This document shows, piece by piece, positions 17,676 to 27,423 of a DNA stretch of 64,000 bases; position 1 is the stretch's first letter; each line of letters begins with the position of its first letter. Under the pieces are notes generated by a model. The model searched no databases. It was not told the DNA's origin and saw only the letters and a list, made by a program, of their open reading frames with translations. The position numbers and the translations under genes were made by a program. Origin of the DNA: Corynebacterium meitnerae (GTDB taxonomy: Bacteria; Actinomycetota; Actinomycetes; Mycobacteriales; Mycobacteriaceae); assembly GCF_027570075.1 (NCBI RefSeq), contig NZ_JAKMUS010000004.1, forward strand, positions 1 through 64,000, read 5' to 3'.

Positions 17676-18302
17676 ATGATTATCGCACTCGAAGGCATCG
17701 ACGGCGCCGGGAAGAACACGCTCGTCCAAGCACTCATCCGCGAGATTGTCAAGGTAGACGGCATCATTGGCGTGGCCACCATGTCCTTCCCGCGTTACGA
17801 GGAATCCATCCACGCCCAGATCGCCTCACAGGCCCTCCACGGCAAGATGGGGGACCTGGTGGACTCCGCCCACGGCATGGCAGTGATGTTCGCGCTGGAC
17901 CGCGCTGAGGTGGGGAAGGAGCTGGGGCAGTGGGCGGCGTCGAGAAGCGATGTGCTCCTGCTTGACCGCTACGTGGCCTCGAATGCGGCGTACACGTCCG
18001 CGCGCACGGGCAACGTGGAGGACCGCGCGTGGGTGGCGGACCTGGAATTTGAAAAACTGGGTCTGCCCCGGCCAGACCTGCAAGTCCTCGTGGACACCGC
18101 GCCCGAGACCGCGCGGGAACGTGCCGCCAAGCGCGAAAGCCTTGACGCTTCCCGCACACGCGATAAATATGAGCGCGACACCGCCCTCCAAGACGCAACG
18201 TTCGCGGCATACCTGGACATGGCGGCCACAGGCTGGGAGGGTCGGTGGATTCGTGCCAGCGAAACAGCGCCTATCATGCAAGCTGTTAAAGAACTGCGAT
18301 AA
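17676..18302 (+). CDS. tmk: Thymidylate kinase
   Basis: 208 residues. Phosphorylates dTMP to dTDP. The P-loop IIALEGIDGAGKNTL is at residues 2-16, the DR(Y/S) motif is LLDRYVASNAAYTSAR and the lid contains RAAKR. Starts 5 nt after ahcY, so co-transcribed. The tmk-mtrA-mtrB-lpqB order is conserved across Actinobacteria. Confidence 0.96.
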   Translation: MIIALEGIDGAGKNTLVQALIREIVKVDGIIGVATMSFPRYEESIHAQIASQALHGKMGDLVDSAHGMAVMFALDRAEVGKELGQWAASRSDVLLLDRYVASNAAYTSARTGNVEDRAWVADLEFEKLGLPRPDLQVLVDTAPETARERAAKRESLDASRTRDKYERDTALQDATFAAYLDMAATGWEGRWIRASETAPIMQAVKELR

Positions 18303-18346
18303 CGCTTTAATCCCCAGCCCACGGTTCACTGTTGTAAGGAGCGAAG

Positions 18347-19030
18347 GTGACGCCCAAGATTCTTGTGGTCGACGACGACCCCGCTATTTCAGAGATGCTG
18401 ACCATCGTGCTGGAAGCCGAAGGCTTTGAAGCAGTGCCCGTGATGGACGGCCTTGAAGCAGTGCCGGCGTTCCGCAACCAGAACCCGGACCTCATCCTGC
18501 TGGACCTCATGCTGCCCGGGATGAGCGGCGTGGACATCTGCAAGGAAATCCGCAAGGAATCCAACGTGCCGGTGGTCATGCTCACCGCCAAGACGGACAC
18601 CGTCGATGTGGTGCTGGGCCTGGAATCGGGTGCGGACGACTACATCACCAAACCCTTCAAACCCCGCGAGCTCATCGCGCGCATCCGTGCGCGCCTGCGC
18701 CAGACCACGGAAGAGCCCAGCGAGATCCTGGAAATCGGAGACTTGCTTATCGACGTCCCCCAGCACACCGTCACCCGCGGCTCCGAAGAAATTAACCTCA
18801 CTCCGCTCGAGTTTGACCTGCTGGTGGAACTGGCGCGCAAACCGCACCAGGTGCACACGCGCGAAGAGCTGCTCGAGTCCGTGTGGGGCTACCGCAACGC
18901 CTCCGACACCCGCTTGGTGAACGTGCACGTACAGCGCCTGCGCTCCAAGATTGAGCGCGATCCGGAGAACCCGGAGATTGTCCTCACCGTCCGTGGCGTG
19001 GGGTACAAGACTGGTCGCGCGGGGGTGTAA
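18347..19030 (+). CDS. mtrA: Response regulator MtrA (OmpR/PhoB family)
   Basis: 227 residues. Partner of MtrB; controls cell-wall hydrolases, osmoprotection and division genes. Receiver domain with ILVVDDDPAIS (acidic pair), phospho-acceptor Asp in LILLDLMLPGMSG (about residue 55) and MLTAKTDT; winged-helix domain with LTPLEFDLLVELARKP and ESVWGYRNASDTRLVNVHVQRLRSKI. GTG 18347 with AAGGAGCGAAG upstream. The next gene starts directly after its stop. Confidence 0.97.
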   Translation: MTPKILVVDDDPAISEMLTIVLEAEGFEAVPVMDGLEAVPAFRNQNPDLILLDLMLPGMSGVDICKEIRKESNVPVVMLTAKTDTVDVVLGLESGADDYITKPFKPRELIARIRARLRQTTEEPSEILEIGDLLIDVPQHTVTRGSEEINLTPLEFDLLVELARKPHQVHTREELLESVWGYRNASDTRLVNVHVQRLRSKIERDPENPEIVLTVRGVGYKTGRAGV

Positions 19031-19096
19031 ATCCTGGCTAATTTCTTCAGCACAGCGCGGGAGAGGTTCGCCCATAATTGGCGGACCTCACTCCAA

Positions 19097-20644
19097 GTGC
19101 GCTTCGTGGCCACCATCTTGCTGGTGTCCACGATTGTCATGGGTGTGCTCGGCCTCGCACTGGCGTCGGTGGTGACGCAGCGCCTCGTCGACCTGAAGAT
19201 CTCCAACGCGCAGACGGACATCGTCCGCGTGCGCGCCCAAGTGGAAGAACAGCTGAGTAACTCCACCACCACGACGTCGACCCAAGGTCGCCTGAACACC
19301 GCGCGTGCGGCTCTGGCCCAGCGCTCCCAGCAGGACAAGGCGGCGACGGGCTCCTATGAGATCGTGCTTTTGGCCCCCACCGCGGCGGGCACGGTGACAT
19401 CACCGGAAAACTTTGCCATCCCGGAGCGCCTGGTGGATTTTGTCTCCCAAGACCAGGTGGCCTACCAGTTCTGGCCCACGCAGCATGAAGGGCGGGCGTA
19501 CAACGCCCTGATCATCGGTACACCGACCAATTCCGATATCCCGGACCTGCAGCTGTACCTGGTCATGGACATGGAGCCGGAGCGCCAAACCCTGGCGCTC
19601 ATGCGAGGCTTGCTTACCTCCGCCGGGATTGTGGTTGTGGTGCTGCTGGTGGGTATCGCGTGGATCTCCTCCCAGCAGCTGGTTGCGCCGGTGCGTTCGG
19701 CCTCCCGCATTGCGGAGCGTCTCGCTGCTGGCCACCTACGTGAGCGCATGGCCGTCGAAGGCGAAGATGAGATGGCGCGCCTGGCTCTGTCTTTCAACGA
19801 CATGGCGGATAAACTCTCCAGCCAAATTAACCAGCTGGAGGAATACGGTGACCTGCAGCGGCAGTTCACATCCGACGTCTCCCATGAGCTGCGCACCCCG
19901 CTGACCACGGTGCGCATGGCCGCCGACATGATCGCGGATGATGAGGAAAGCCTGGAACCCCACACGCGCCGCGCGTCCCAGCTGATGATCCGCGAGTTGG
20001 ATCGCTTCGAGGCACTGCTCGCAGACTTGCTGGAGATTTCGCGTCACGACGCTGGCGTGGCCGAACTCTCCGCCACCTCCATGGACGCCCGCGGTCCCAT
20101 CGAGTCCGCCTGGGCGCAGACCAGCCACTTGGCCGAAGAGCTCGACGTGGCCGTGGAATTCGATGTGCCCGACCACCCTGTCCCCATGGTGGGCGACCCG
20201 CGCCGCATTGAGCGCATCGTGCGCAACTTGCTGGCTAACGCGATCGACCACTCCGAGGGCAACCCCGTCACCCTGGCCCTGGTGGAGGGCGAAGATGCCG
20301 TGGCCATCACCGTCACTGACGGGGGAGTGGGACTCAAGCCCGGCCAGGAGGAGCTGGTGTTCAACCGCTTCTGGCGTGCGGATTCCTCCCGCAAACGCCA
20401 CTCCGGCGGCACCGGCCTGGGCCTGGCTATTTCGCGCGAGGATGCCCAGCTGCACCGCGGCATCTTGGATGCCACCGGCACCCCGGGCGTCGGTTCGCAG
20501 TTCCGCCTCATCCTGCCGCGCGATCCGGAGGTGGGCTTCACCCAAGAGCCCGTGGCGCTGGAGGTAAGAGAGCCGCTCGCGGAGCTAGAGACAAACCTGA
20601 ATTCAGAGTCTGGTTCGAGAACGGCAGACAAGGGGGAGGCATAA
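19097..20644 (+). CDS. mtrB: Sensor histidine kinase MtrB
   Basis: At least 515 residues. Membrane kinase for MtrA: TM1 (MRFVATILLVSTIVMGVLGL), extracytoplasmic sensor (about 30-170), TM2 (AGIVVVVLLVGIAWIS), HAMP, DHp box with FTSDVSHELRTPLTTVR (about residue 265), then N, G1 (VTDGGVGLKPGQ) and G2 (GTGLGLAIS) ATP boxes. GTG 19097 begins at TM1 and lacks a ribosome site. The same frame is open back to the mtrA stop (19028-19030) and encodes ARERFAHNWRTSLQV, a basic juxtamembrane stretch expected in MtrB, but contains only ATC 19031 and CTG 19034 as possible starts. The true start may therefore be noncanonical. Confidence 0.93.
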   Translation: MRFVATILLVSTIVMGVLGLALASVVTQRLVDLKISNAQTDIVRVRAQVEEQLSNSTTTTSTQGRLNTARAALAQRSQQDKAATGSYEIVLLAPTAAGTVTSPENFAIPERLVDFVSQDQVAYQFWPTQHEGRAYNALIIGTPTNSDIPDLQLYLVMDMEPERQTLALMRGLLTSAGIVVVVLLVGIAWISSQQLVAPVRSASRIAERLAAGHLRERMAVEGEDEMARLALSFNDMADKLSSQINQLEEYGDLQRQFTSDVSHELRTPLTTVRMAADMIADDEESLEPHTRRASQLMIRELDRFEALLADLLEISRHDAGVAELSATSMDARGPIESAWAQTSHLAEELDVAVEFDVPDHPVPMVGDPRRIERIVRNLLANAIDHSEGNPVTLALVEGEDAVAITVTDGGVGLKPGQEELVFNRFWRADSSRKRHSGGTGLGLAISREDAQLHRGILDATGTPGVGSQFRLILPRDPEVGFTQEPVALEVREPLAELETNLNSESGSRTADKGEA

Positions 20645-20858
20645 ATGTGTGCAGGTAACCAACGCATCACGTGTGCCGCCGTGGCCGGTGTGCCAGAGCC
20701 GAATTCAGGTTTGGCCATAGGATCGCCGACAGAGGTGTCCACCGGGACACCGACAGTCTTCGGCGCAAGCCTGACTTCAGAGTTTGGCGCAGAGAACGCA
20801 GAGAATGCAGAAATTGCAGAGAACGCAGAGAAGGGGAGAGAAGGGGGAGGCAAAAATG
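20597..20858. repeat. Imperfect duplication around the mtrB-lpqB junction
   Basis: CCTGAATTCAGAGTCTGG (from 20596) through GGGGGAGGCATAAATG recurs as CCTGACTTCAGAGTTTGG (from 20770) through GGGGGAGGCAAAAATG. The second copy is enlarged by GCAGAGAA/GCAGAAATT units at about 20789-20832. An inverted fragment GAATTCAGGTTT lies between them (20701-20712). Both copies end in a ribosome site plus ATG. Confidence 0.6.
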
Positions 20859-20869
20859 CGAGGACGTAA
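20645..20869 (+). CDS. Possible coupled small ORF between mtrB and lpqB
   Basis: ATG 20645 follows the mtrB TAA directly and has a strong Shine-Dalgarno, GGGGGAGG. It encodes 74 residues ending in ENAENAEIAENAEKGREGGG and stops inside lpqB (13 nt overlap). No family is recognised. Its last third derives from a GCAGAGAA-type repeat, and its flanks are a duplication of the mtrB 3' end (20594-20648 resembles 20771-20858). It may be a duplication by-product that is nevertheless translated and carries ribosomes to lpqB. Confidence 0.35.
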   Translation: MCAGNQRITCAAVAGVPEPNSGLAIGSPTEVSTGTPTVFGASLTSEFGAENAENAEIAENAEKGREGGGKNART

Positions 20870-22652
20870 GTTACGCACCACGCTCGTCGCTGCCGCCACG
20901 GTGCCGGTGCTGTTTATTGCCACTGGCTGTGCGACGTTGCCTACCAACACGGAGCCACACGCGTTGGGCACCTTCGAGCAGCGTCCGGACACGGTGCTGG
21001 ATCAGGCCCCGGCAGATGGCATGGAGCCGGACTTGTTGCTGCGTGAGTTCTTCGCGGCGTCCGCCAATCCCACCGGAAATTTTGAGGTGGCGCGGAAGTA
21101 CCTCACCAAGGAAATGGGGGAGGCGTGGAAACCGAGCGAATCCACGCTGGTGCTGGACACGTTTGAGATCTCCTCGCGGGCGACCACGGAGACGAACAAG
21201 CGCCTGTATTCAGTGACGGGCCGGATCATCGGCACCCTTGAACCCGGTGGCGCCTTCACTCCGGCGCATCGCGGGTATGAAGCCACGATGGAGCTCGTCC
21301 AAGAAAACGGCCAGTGGCGCCTGTCTAACCTGCCGAATGATGTGGTGGTGGATCGCACGGACATGCGCAACCACTACGAGCCACGCAACCTGTACTTCTA
21401 CGACAGCACGGGCCAAAGGCTTATCGCGGATCGTCGCTGGGTGTTCTCTCGCGTGAGCTCGATTGGGTCGGCGTTGCTCGCCATGCTGGTGGACGGCCCC
21501 TCAGACCGCATCGCCCCCGCCATCACCCCCACGCTGCCGAAGGATTCCACCACGGTGGCCTACACCGGCATGAAAGATGGGGTGTACGAATTCACGGGCT
21601 TGGCAGGCGCCGATGAACAAACCCGCGCCCGCTTTGCCGCGCAGATCGCGTGGACTTTGCAGGGCGCCGGTGAGGTCGGTCCCTACCAGGTCTCCGCCGA
21701 CGGGACAGGGCTGCTCGGTGACAGCCTCGACGTGACGACGGATGAGTTTGAAAGCCTCAATCCCGTCCCCGTGGCTGAGGACGGGCCGGACTTGTACACC
21801 TTGTCCAACGGGACTGTCTCGGCCGTCACCGACTTGGACAGCGTGGCACCCACCAAGGTGGAGCGGGTCGCTGGGCTGAGTAGTCTTGGCAATATTTCCC
21901 AGATTGATATCGGTGATGATGGCCTCTACGCCGCCGCCGTGAACGTCGATGATGAGCATCAGTCCCTCGTCGTGGGCACCCTCGGCGGTAATTCTCGAGA
22001 GGTGCTCGTGGCCGGCAGCCTCACCCGCCCGAGCCTGGAACCGGACCACAGTGGTGCCTGGGTCGTGGAGGACGGCAAGCGTGTGATGCGCGCAATGCGT
22101 TCTCCGGCAACCGGGGAAGTGGTGGTCAATGAAGTGGAGCTCACTCTGCCTGACACGATCAGCACCACCCCGGTCCAAGGCCGCAACTCGGAGGGTGCGG
22201 AGGAGGGTGCCACCGGCGAAATCACCGTCCTGCGTCTGTCCCGCACCGGGGCCCGCGTGGCCATGGTGATTGACGGGCATCTTGTCGTCGGCGTGGTGGA
22301 GCGACGGGAGGATGGTAAGCGTGCCATCGTCAATACCGTTAAATACGCCGCTGACCTGGACGGCTCCGCTGTGTCTGCCGATTGGCAGCCGGACGGCTCG
22401 CTCCTCGTGGGCACCTCCAACCGCCAGGCACCCATCGTGCGCGTGGACCAAGACGGCTTTGCCACCACCACGCTGCCATCGGGCAACATCGGTGGCCCTG
22501 TCGTCGCGGTGGGCGCGAATAGCGAGATGATGTACATCACCGACTCCAAGGTGATCATGCGCATGCCCACCACCACCCGCGATTCCCTCAACTGGCGCGA
22601 AGTCCCCGGACTGCAAGGTGTGCGCGCCGCACCGGTCCTGCCCAAGCCGTAG
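20856..22652 (+). CDS. lpqB: Lipoprotein LpqB (MtrAB accessory)
   Basis: 598 residues from ATG 20856, which has GGGGGAGG 7 nt upstream; the open frame extends 24 codons further but only into the duplicated repeat. Signal peptide ending in the lipobox IATGC, so Cys25 is lipidated. A GerMN-like domain (about 190-290, ISSIGSALLAMLVDGPSD) is followed by a beta-propeller with LQPDGSLLVGTSN. In mycobacteria LpqB binds MtrB and tunes MtrA phosphorylation; its position here supports the same role. Confidence 0.94.
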   Translation: MRGRKLRTTLVAAATVPVLFIATGCATLPTNTEPHALGTFEQRPDTVLDQAPADGMEPDLLLREFFAASANPTGNFEVARKYLTKEMGEAWKPSESTLVLDTFEISSRATTETNKRLYSVTGRIIGTLEPGGAFTPAHRGYEATMELVQENGQWRLSNLPNDVVVDRTDMRNHYEPRNLYFYDSTGQRLIADRRWVFSRVSSIGSALLAMLVDGPSDRIAPAITPTLPKDSTTVAYTGMKDGVYEFTGLAGADEQTRARFAAQIAWTLQGAGEVGPYQVSADGTGLLGDSLDVTTDEFESLNPVPVAEDGPDLYTLSNGTVSAVTDLDSVAPTKVERVAGLSSLGNISQIDIGDDGLYAAAVNVDDEHQSLVVGTLGGNSREVLVAGSLTRPSLEPDHSGAWVVEDGKRVMRAMRSPATGEVVVNEVELTLPDTISTTPVQGRNSEGAEEGATGEITVLRLSRTGARVAMVIDGHLVVGVVERREDGKRAIVNTVKYAADLDGSAVSADWQPDGSLLVGTSNRQAPIVRVDQDGFATTTLPSGNIGGPVVAVGANSEMMYITDSKVIMRMPTTTRDSLNWREVPGLQGVRAAPVLPKP

Positions 22653-22672
22653 TGTCCTAAGGAATCAGGCTC

Positions 22673-23299
22673 ATGACAGGTCTTGCACACCACCTCGGCG
22701 AGCTCCTCTTTCCGCGCGCCTGCGCGGGATGCGCCGCGCCGGGTTACCTGTTGTGTCCCACCTGCAAGAAGCGCCTGGCCACGCCGCCTTTTCAGCACAC
22801 TCCGAACCTCACTGTGCACGTGCCTGTCTTTACGCTCGGCACCTATGACGCACCGCACCGCGGTGTCATCTTGGCCATGAAGGAGAAAAAGAACCTCGCC
22901 GTCCGCAGGCACATCGGCGCTGTTCTCACCGCTGCGCTTGACTATTTGGAGGCACGCGGCGACATCATTCCGGGCGCTCACCTCATCCCCGCGCCCACAC
23001 GCCCCAGCGCGGCCCGCGCACGCGGAGGTGATCCGGTCTCCGCCGTGTGCCATGCCAGCGGGAGGCCAACGCATGATGTCTTTTCGCTTCTCGACGCCAC
23101 CCCCGACCAAGCCTCCCTCGACGAATCCGCCCGCCGCCGGAACCTCAGCGGCAATGTCCAACTCAGCGCGGTGCCCCAGGGCCCGCTCATCGTGGTGGAC
23201 GATGTGGTGACGACGGGGGCGACGTTGCAGGCGGTCGTCGAAAAGCTTCTTGCGCATGGCGGAAACCCCGTGGCGTGCGTAGTTCTTGCCGCGGCATAG
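22673..23299 (+). CDS. ComF family phosphoribosyltransferase
   Basis: 208 residues. An N-terminal zinc ribbon CAGCAAPGYLLCPTC (residues 17-31) precedes a PRTase domain with LIPAPTRPSAARARGGDPV and the PRPP-binding LIVVDDVVTTGATLQ (about residues 170-184). Homologous to ComFC of DNA uptake; in corynebacteria no competence operon is known, so the substrate is unclear. Starts 20 nt after lpqB, probably same transcript. Confidence 0.88.
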   Translation: MTGLAHHLGELLFPRACAGCAAPGYLLCPTCKKRLATPPFQHTPNLTVHVPVFTLGTYDAPHRGVILAMKEKKNLAVRRHIGAVLTAALDYLEARGDIIPGAHLIPAPTRPSAARARGGDPVSAVCHASGRPTHDVFSLLDATPDQASLDESARRRNLSGNVQLSAVPQGPLIVVDDVVTTGATLQAVVEKLLAHGGNPVACVVLAAA

Positions 23300-23337
23300 G
23301 AGGGGTGAACTCGTGGCAGGGCCTGAAACGACAACGG

Positions 23338-23343
23338 TATAAT
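23338..23343 (+). promoter_or_regulatory. -10 element of the hpf promoter
   Basis: A perfect TATAAT, 65 bp before the hpf ATG, with no clear -35. The leader then holds a small palindrome GGAACCGTTCC (23351-23361) and the 8-bp-stem hairpin GTCCGCCG-CGAGA-CGGCGGAC (23365-23385) just before the ribosome site AAGGAGGAA. Confidence 0.55.
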
Positions 23344-23407
23344 TCTATGTGGAACCGTTCCCCAGTCCGCCGCGAGACGGCGGACACTGAATGCAAGGAG
23401 GAAGCAG

Positions 23408-24082
23408 ATGACCTCTGCAGACGACCGCAACCAAGAAGCCCTGAGCCCCGCAGCACAGGTGACCATCACTGGCCGCAACGTTGAGGTTCCGGAACACTTC
23501 CAGGAACGGGTCAATGGCAAGCTCGCCAAGATTGAGAAGCTCGACCCGACGTTGACCTTCTTCCACGTCGAACTGCAGCACGAGCCGAACCCGCGCCGTG
23601 AAGCACAGGCCAACCGCATCCAGATCACCGCAACCGGCAAGGGCCACCTCGCCCGCGCTGAGGCTAAGGAAGACAGCTTCTATGCCGCACTGGAGTCCGC
23701 CGTTGGCAAGATGGAGCGCTCTCTGCGCAAGGTGAAGGTCCGCCGCGAAATCTCCATGGGTGGCCACCGTAAGCCGAAGTCCACTGGTGAGATCGCAGCA
23801 GAGCTCGCTGCTGAGGCAGCACAGGCTCGCGCCCAGGCTGAGGAAGCACCGGCAGATCCGTACGCAAACACCGTGGAGGATCACATCCCGGGCCAGGTTG
23901 TGCGCACCAAGGAGCACGCAGCAACCCCGATGTCTGTTGATGAGGCGCTCTCTGAGATGGAGCTGGTAGGCCACGATTTCTACCTGTTCATCGATGAGGA
24001 GACGAAGCGTCCGTCGGTGGTGTACCGTCGTCACGCATATGACTACGGCCTGATCACCCTCGTGCCGGAGGATGCTGAGTAA
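23408..24082 (+). CDS. hpf: Ribosome hibernation promoting factor, long form
   Basis: 224 residues. The N-terminal S30AE domain (residues 15-115, VTITGRNVEVPEHFQERVNGKLAKIEKL) blocks the decoding site, and the C-terminal dimerisation domain (about 163-224, MSVDEALSEMELVGHDFYLFIDEETKRPSVVYRR) joins two ribosomes into 100S. A disordered Ala/Glu linker separates them. Monocistronic, with its own promoter, a structured leader and a strong terminator. Confidence 0.95.
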   Translation: MTSADDRNQEALSPAAQVTITGRNVEVPEHFQERVNGKLAKIEKLDPTLTFFHVELQHEPNPRREAQANRIQITATGKGHLARAEAKEDSFYAALESAVGKMERSLRKVKVRREISMGGHRKPKSTGEIAAELAAEAAQARAQAEEAPADPYANTVEDHIPGQVVRTKEHAATPMSVDEALSEMELVGHDFYLFIDEETKRPSVVYRRHAYDYGLITLVPEDAE

Positions 24083-24104
24083 ACCTCGCATTGAGGGATG
24101 CTTT

Positions 24105-24140
24105 CCCGCCCACTGGTTTGTTGCCGGTGGGCGGGATTTT
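24105..24140 (+). terminator. Rho-independent terminator of hpf
   Basis: CCCGCCCACTGG pairs perfectly with CCGGTGGGCGGG across a 7-nt loop and is followed by ATTTTTC; a 12-bp stem 22 nt after the stop codon. Confidence 0.93.
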
Positions 24141-24281
24141 TCATGTCTGTGGTGACTCTCACTTACCTCCAAGGTGCCCGGAAGTGGGCCCCAAGCTGGA
24201 TGTGCGTACAATAGCGGTTTGAATAGCGGGCCACATGCCCGTGGAAAGTAACTCACGCACCGCTACAGAAGGAAGCACCAC

Positions 24282-26855
24282 GTGTTCGGACTGTCCAAGC
24301 TGCTGCGCGCCGGTGAAGGCCGCACCGTTAAGCGCTACGCCAAGATCGCAGACGACGTCATTGCACTCGAGGACGAGTACGCCGCGCTGACCGATGAAGA
24401 ACTCAAGGCCAAGACCGATGAGTTCAAGGAAGCGCTGGAAAACGGCAAGTCCATGGATGACATCTTGCTAGACGCTTTTGCCACCGCCCGCGAGGCATCC
24501 TGGCGCGTGCTGGGGCAGAAGCACTACAAGGTGCAGATTATGGGTGGTGCTGCACTCCACTTCGGTTCTGTCGCCGAGATGAAGACGGGTGAGGGTAAGA
24601 CCCTGACCTCTGTTCTGGCGGCGTACCTGAATGGTTTGGGTGGCAAGGGCGTGCACATCGTGACCGTCAATGACTACTTGGCGAAGCGTGACGCTGAGAT
24701 GATGGGTCGTGTGCACCGCTTCCTGGGCCTCACCGTGGGCGTGATCCTCTCTGACATGCGCCCGCCGGAGCGCAAGAAGGCCTACGACGCGGACATTACG
24801 TACGGCACCAACAATGAGCTGGGCTTTGACTACCTGCGCGACAACATGACTAAGTCTGTCAGCGAGATGGTGCAGCGCGGCCACAACTACGCCATCGTGG
24901 ATGAGGTGGACTCGATTCTTATCGACGAAGCTCGTACCCCACTCATCATCTCCGGCCCCACCGACTCTTCCGGTGAGTTCTACACCGTCTTCGCGCAGCT
25001 CGCACCGCGCATGCGCGCCGGCATCCACTACGAGGTGGACCAGCGCAAGCGCACCATCGGTGTCTCCGAGGAAGGCGTTGCCTTCGTGGAGGACCAGCTC
25101 GGCATTGACAACCTCTACGCTCCTGAGAACTCCCAGCTGGTGAGCTACCTGAACAACGCGATTAAGGCGAAGGAGCTCTTTGAGCGCGACAAGGACTACA
25201 TCATCCGTCAGGGTGAAGTCCTCATCGTCGACTCCTTCACCGGCCGTATCCTGCCGGGTCGCCGCTACAACGAGGGTATGCACCAGGCCATCGAGGCTAA
25301 AGAGGGCGTGGAGATCAAGAACGAGAACCAGACCCTGGCTACCGTCACCCTGCAGAACTACTTCCGCCTCTACGACAAGCTCGCCGGCATGACCGGTACC
25401 GCTGAGACCGAGGCGGCGGAGCTCCACCAGATTTACAAGCTCGGTGTTGTGGCGATTCCGCCGAACAAGCCGAACATCCGTAAGGACCACGACGACCTGA
25501 TTTACAAGACTCAGGAAGCCAAGTTCGCTGCCGTGGCCGAGGACATCGCGGAGCACGTGGAGAAGGGCCAGCCGGTCCTGGTGGGTACCACCTCCGTCGA
25601 GCGTTCTGAGTACCTCTCTCAGCTGCTCACCCGCAAGGGCATCAAGCACAACGTGCTGAACGCGAAGCACCACGAGGAAGAGGGCCGCATCATCGCCGAG
25701 GCCGGCCTGCCCGGCACCGTGACTGTGTCCACCAACATGGCTGGTCGCGGTACGGATATCGTGCTTGGTGGTAACCCGGAAGTTCTCGTTGAGCACAAGC
25801 TCAAGGAGCGCGGCCTGGACCCCTTCGAGGATGAGGAGGCATACCAGGAAGCATGGGACGAGGAGCTGCCCAAGGCGAAGGAGCGCTCCAAGAAGCTTGG
25901 TGACGAAGTGCGTGAAGCCGGTGGCCTCTACGTCCTGGGTACCGAGCGCCACGAGTCCCGCCGTATCGATAACCAGCTGCGTGGTCGTTCCGGCCGTCAG
26001 GGTGACCCGGGCGAGACCCGCTTCTACCTCTCCATGCGCGATGACCTGATGGTTCGCTTCGTCGGCCAGTCCATGGAGAACATGATGAACCGCCTCAACG
26101 TTCCGGACGATGTCCCGATCGAGGCCGGCATGGTCTCCCGCTCCATCAAGGGCGCACAGTCCCAGGTGGAGAACCAGAACTTTGAGGCCCGCAAGAACGT
26201 GCTCAAGTACGACGAGGTCCTCAACGAACAGCGCAAGGTTGTCTACCGTGAGCGCCTGGAGATCCTGGAGTCTAAGGACATCAAGGATCAGATCCGCGGC
26301 ATGATCGACGACACCGTGGGAGCCTACGTCGACGGCGCAACCCGCGAGGGCTACGTCGAGGACTGGGACCTGGACCAGCTGTGGGACGCACTCGAGTCCC
26401 TCTACGGCCCGACCTTCACGCCTGATGAGCTTATCGACGGCTCCGAGTACGGCACCCCCGGCGAGCTCACCGGTGCCCAGCTGCGCCAGGCCATCATCGA
26501 CGACGCTAACCGCCAGTACGACCAGCTCGAAGAGCACGTCGCCGCCATCGGTGGGGAAGAGCAGATGCGCAACGTTGAGCGCATGGTCATCCTGCCGATC
26601 ATCGACACCAAGTGGCGCGAGCACCTCTACGAGATGGACTACCTCAAGGAAGGCATTGGCCTCCGTGCCATGGCGCAGCGCGACCCGCTGGTCGAGTACC
26701 AGAAGGAGGGTGGCGACATGTTCCACGCCATGAACGACGGCATCAAGGAAGAGACCGTCCGCCAGCTCTTCATGCTGCGCAAGCAGTTCGAGCAGCAGGC
26801 GCAAGCGCAGCAGGAAGCAGCTGGCGCTGAGGGCGCTGAGGGAGCAGAGAGCTAA
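24282..26855 (+). CDS. secA: Preprotein translocase ATPase SecA (SecA1)
   Basis: 857 residues, GTG start. Motor of general Sec export. Seen: Walker [13 protein letters not shown] (about residue 105), [19 protein letters not shown] (Walker B and family signature), preprotein crosslinking domain (about 230-370), [40 protein letters not shown], helical scaffold and wing. The C-terminal zinc-finger motif of E. coli SecA is absent, as usual in Actinobacteria; the end is Ala/Glu/Gln-rich. A TACAAT hexamer at 24207-24212 may be its -10. The short imperfect hairpin after the stop (26859-26891) lacks a T-run. Confidence 0.97.
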   Translation: MFGLSKLLRAGEGRTVKRYAKIADDVIALEDEYAALTDEELKAKTDEFKEALENGKSMDDILLDAFATAREASWRVLGQKHYKVQIMGGAALHFGSVAEMKTGEGKTLTSVLAAYLNGLGGKGVHIVTVNDYLAKRDAEMMGRVHRFLGLTVGVILSDMRPPERKKAYDADITYGTNNELGFDYLRDNMTKSVSEMVQRGHNYAIVDEVDSILIDEARTPLIISGPTDSSGEFYTVFAQLAPRMRAGIHYEVDQRKRTIGVSEEGVAFVEDQLGIDNLYAPENSQLVSYLNNAIKAKELFERDKDYIIRQGEVLIVDSFTGRILPGRRYNEGMHQAIEAKEGVEIKNENQTLATVTLQNYFRLYDKLAGMTGTAETEAAELHQIYKLGVVAIPPNKPNIRKDHDDLIYKTQEAKFAAVAEDIAEHVEKGQPVLVGTTSVERSEYLSQLLTRKGIKHNVLNAKHHEEEGRIIAEAGLPGTVTVSTNMAGRGTDIVLGGNPEVLVEHKLKERGLDPFEDEEAYQEAWDEELPKAKERSKKLGDEVREAGGLYVLGTERHESRRIDNQLRGRSGRQGDPGETRFYLSMRDDLMVRFVGQSMENMMNRLNVPDDVPIEAGMVSRSIKGAQSQVENQNFEARKNVLKYDEVLNEQRKVVYRERLEILESKDIKDQIRGMIDDTVGAYVDGATREGYVEDWDLDQLWDALESLYGPTFTPDELIDGSEYGTPGELTGAQLRQAIIDDANRQYDQLEEHVAAIGGEEQMRNVERMVILPIIDTKWREHLYEMDYLKEGIGLRAMAQRDPLVEYQKEGGDMFHAMNDGIKEETVRQLFMLRKQFEQQAQAQQEAAGAEGAEGAES

Positions 26856-26887
26856 CCCCTAGCACCCCTAGCGTTCGCTTGCGGGGG

Positions 26888-27295
26888 CTAGAGCACCCGG
26901 AAGGACTGCAGACGGCCTTCCGCCATGCGCGCCACCCATGCGTAATTGCGGCCGCCGGACGACGCCGTACCGTGGAATTCACCTTCCCCGCGTGCGTGCG
27001 CGCTGAGGACGCGCACCGTCCCGGTAGGTTTTCTTCCGCTGCGCCGCTGTGCCCGCACATGCGCGCGGACACCGTAGCTAAAGCTGCGCTGTTGCAACGT
27101 ACGAATGTCGCGGATACCAAACGCCGCATCCAACGCCACCCGCACCAGCGGGGACACGGCAGCAAGCTCGGCAGCATCAATCGTGGGTTTGGTGATCCGG
27201 TGGGACGGGCGACTCGGCGGTCGCGGTTTCACCGGCTGAGAAACTTCCGGCACCAGCACCTTCACGTGCGAATGGCCGGGAACGGGATAGTACAC
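26888..27295 (-). CDS. Rv3235-family small basic protein
   Basis: 135 residues from GTG 27295, chosen because a perfect AAGGAGG lies 5 nt upstream; the frame is open further but without a site. Basic Pro/Arg-rich N-terminus, helix DAAELAAVSPLVRVALDAAFGIRD, then strands ending in GEFHGTASSGGRNYAWVARMAEGRLQSFRVL, as in the Rv3235 family. Function unknown; members lie downstream of secA in many actinobacteria. Convergent with secA. Confidence 0.75.
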   Translation of the reverse strand: MYYPVPGHSHVKVLVPEVSQPVKPRPPSRPSHRITKPTIDAAELAAVSPLVRVALDAAFGIRDIRTLQQRSFSYGVRAHVRAQRRSGRKPTGTVRVLSAHARGEGEFHGTASSGGRNYAWVARMAEGRLQSFRVL

Positions 27296-27423
27296 AAGTG
27301 CCTCCTTGGAACACAGAACGGTTTCCTCAAGGCAGGTACGACAATGGCTAGGTATCATTGTGCCAGGATTTGGTCGGAGTGGCCGGGTAAACGTCGAAAA
27401 GCAAAAAATGCTGGAGGAAAATA

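Noticed and set aside
24468..26804. 778-codon open frame antisense to secA
   Set aside because: Exact shadow of secA; composition follows the codon phase of the sense gene and there is no ribosome site or recognisable domain.
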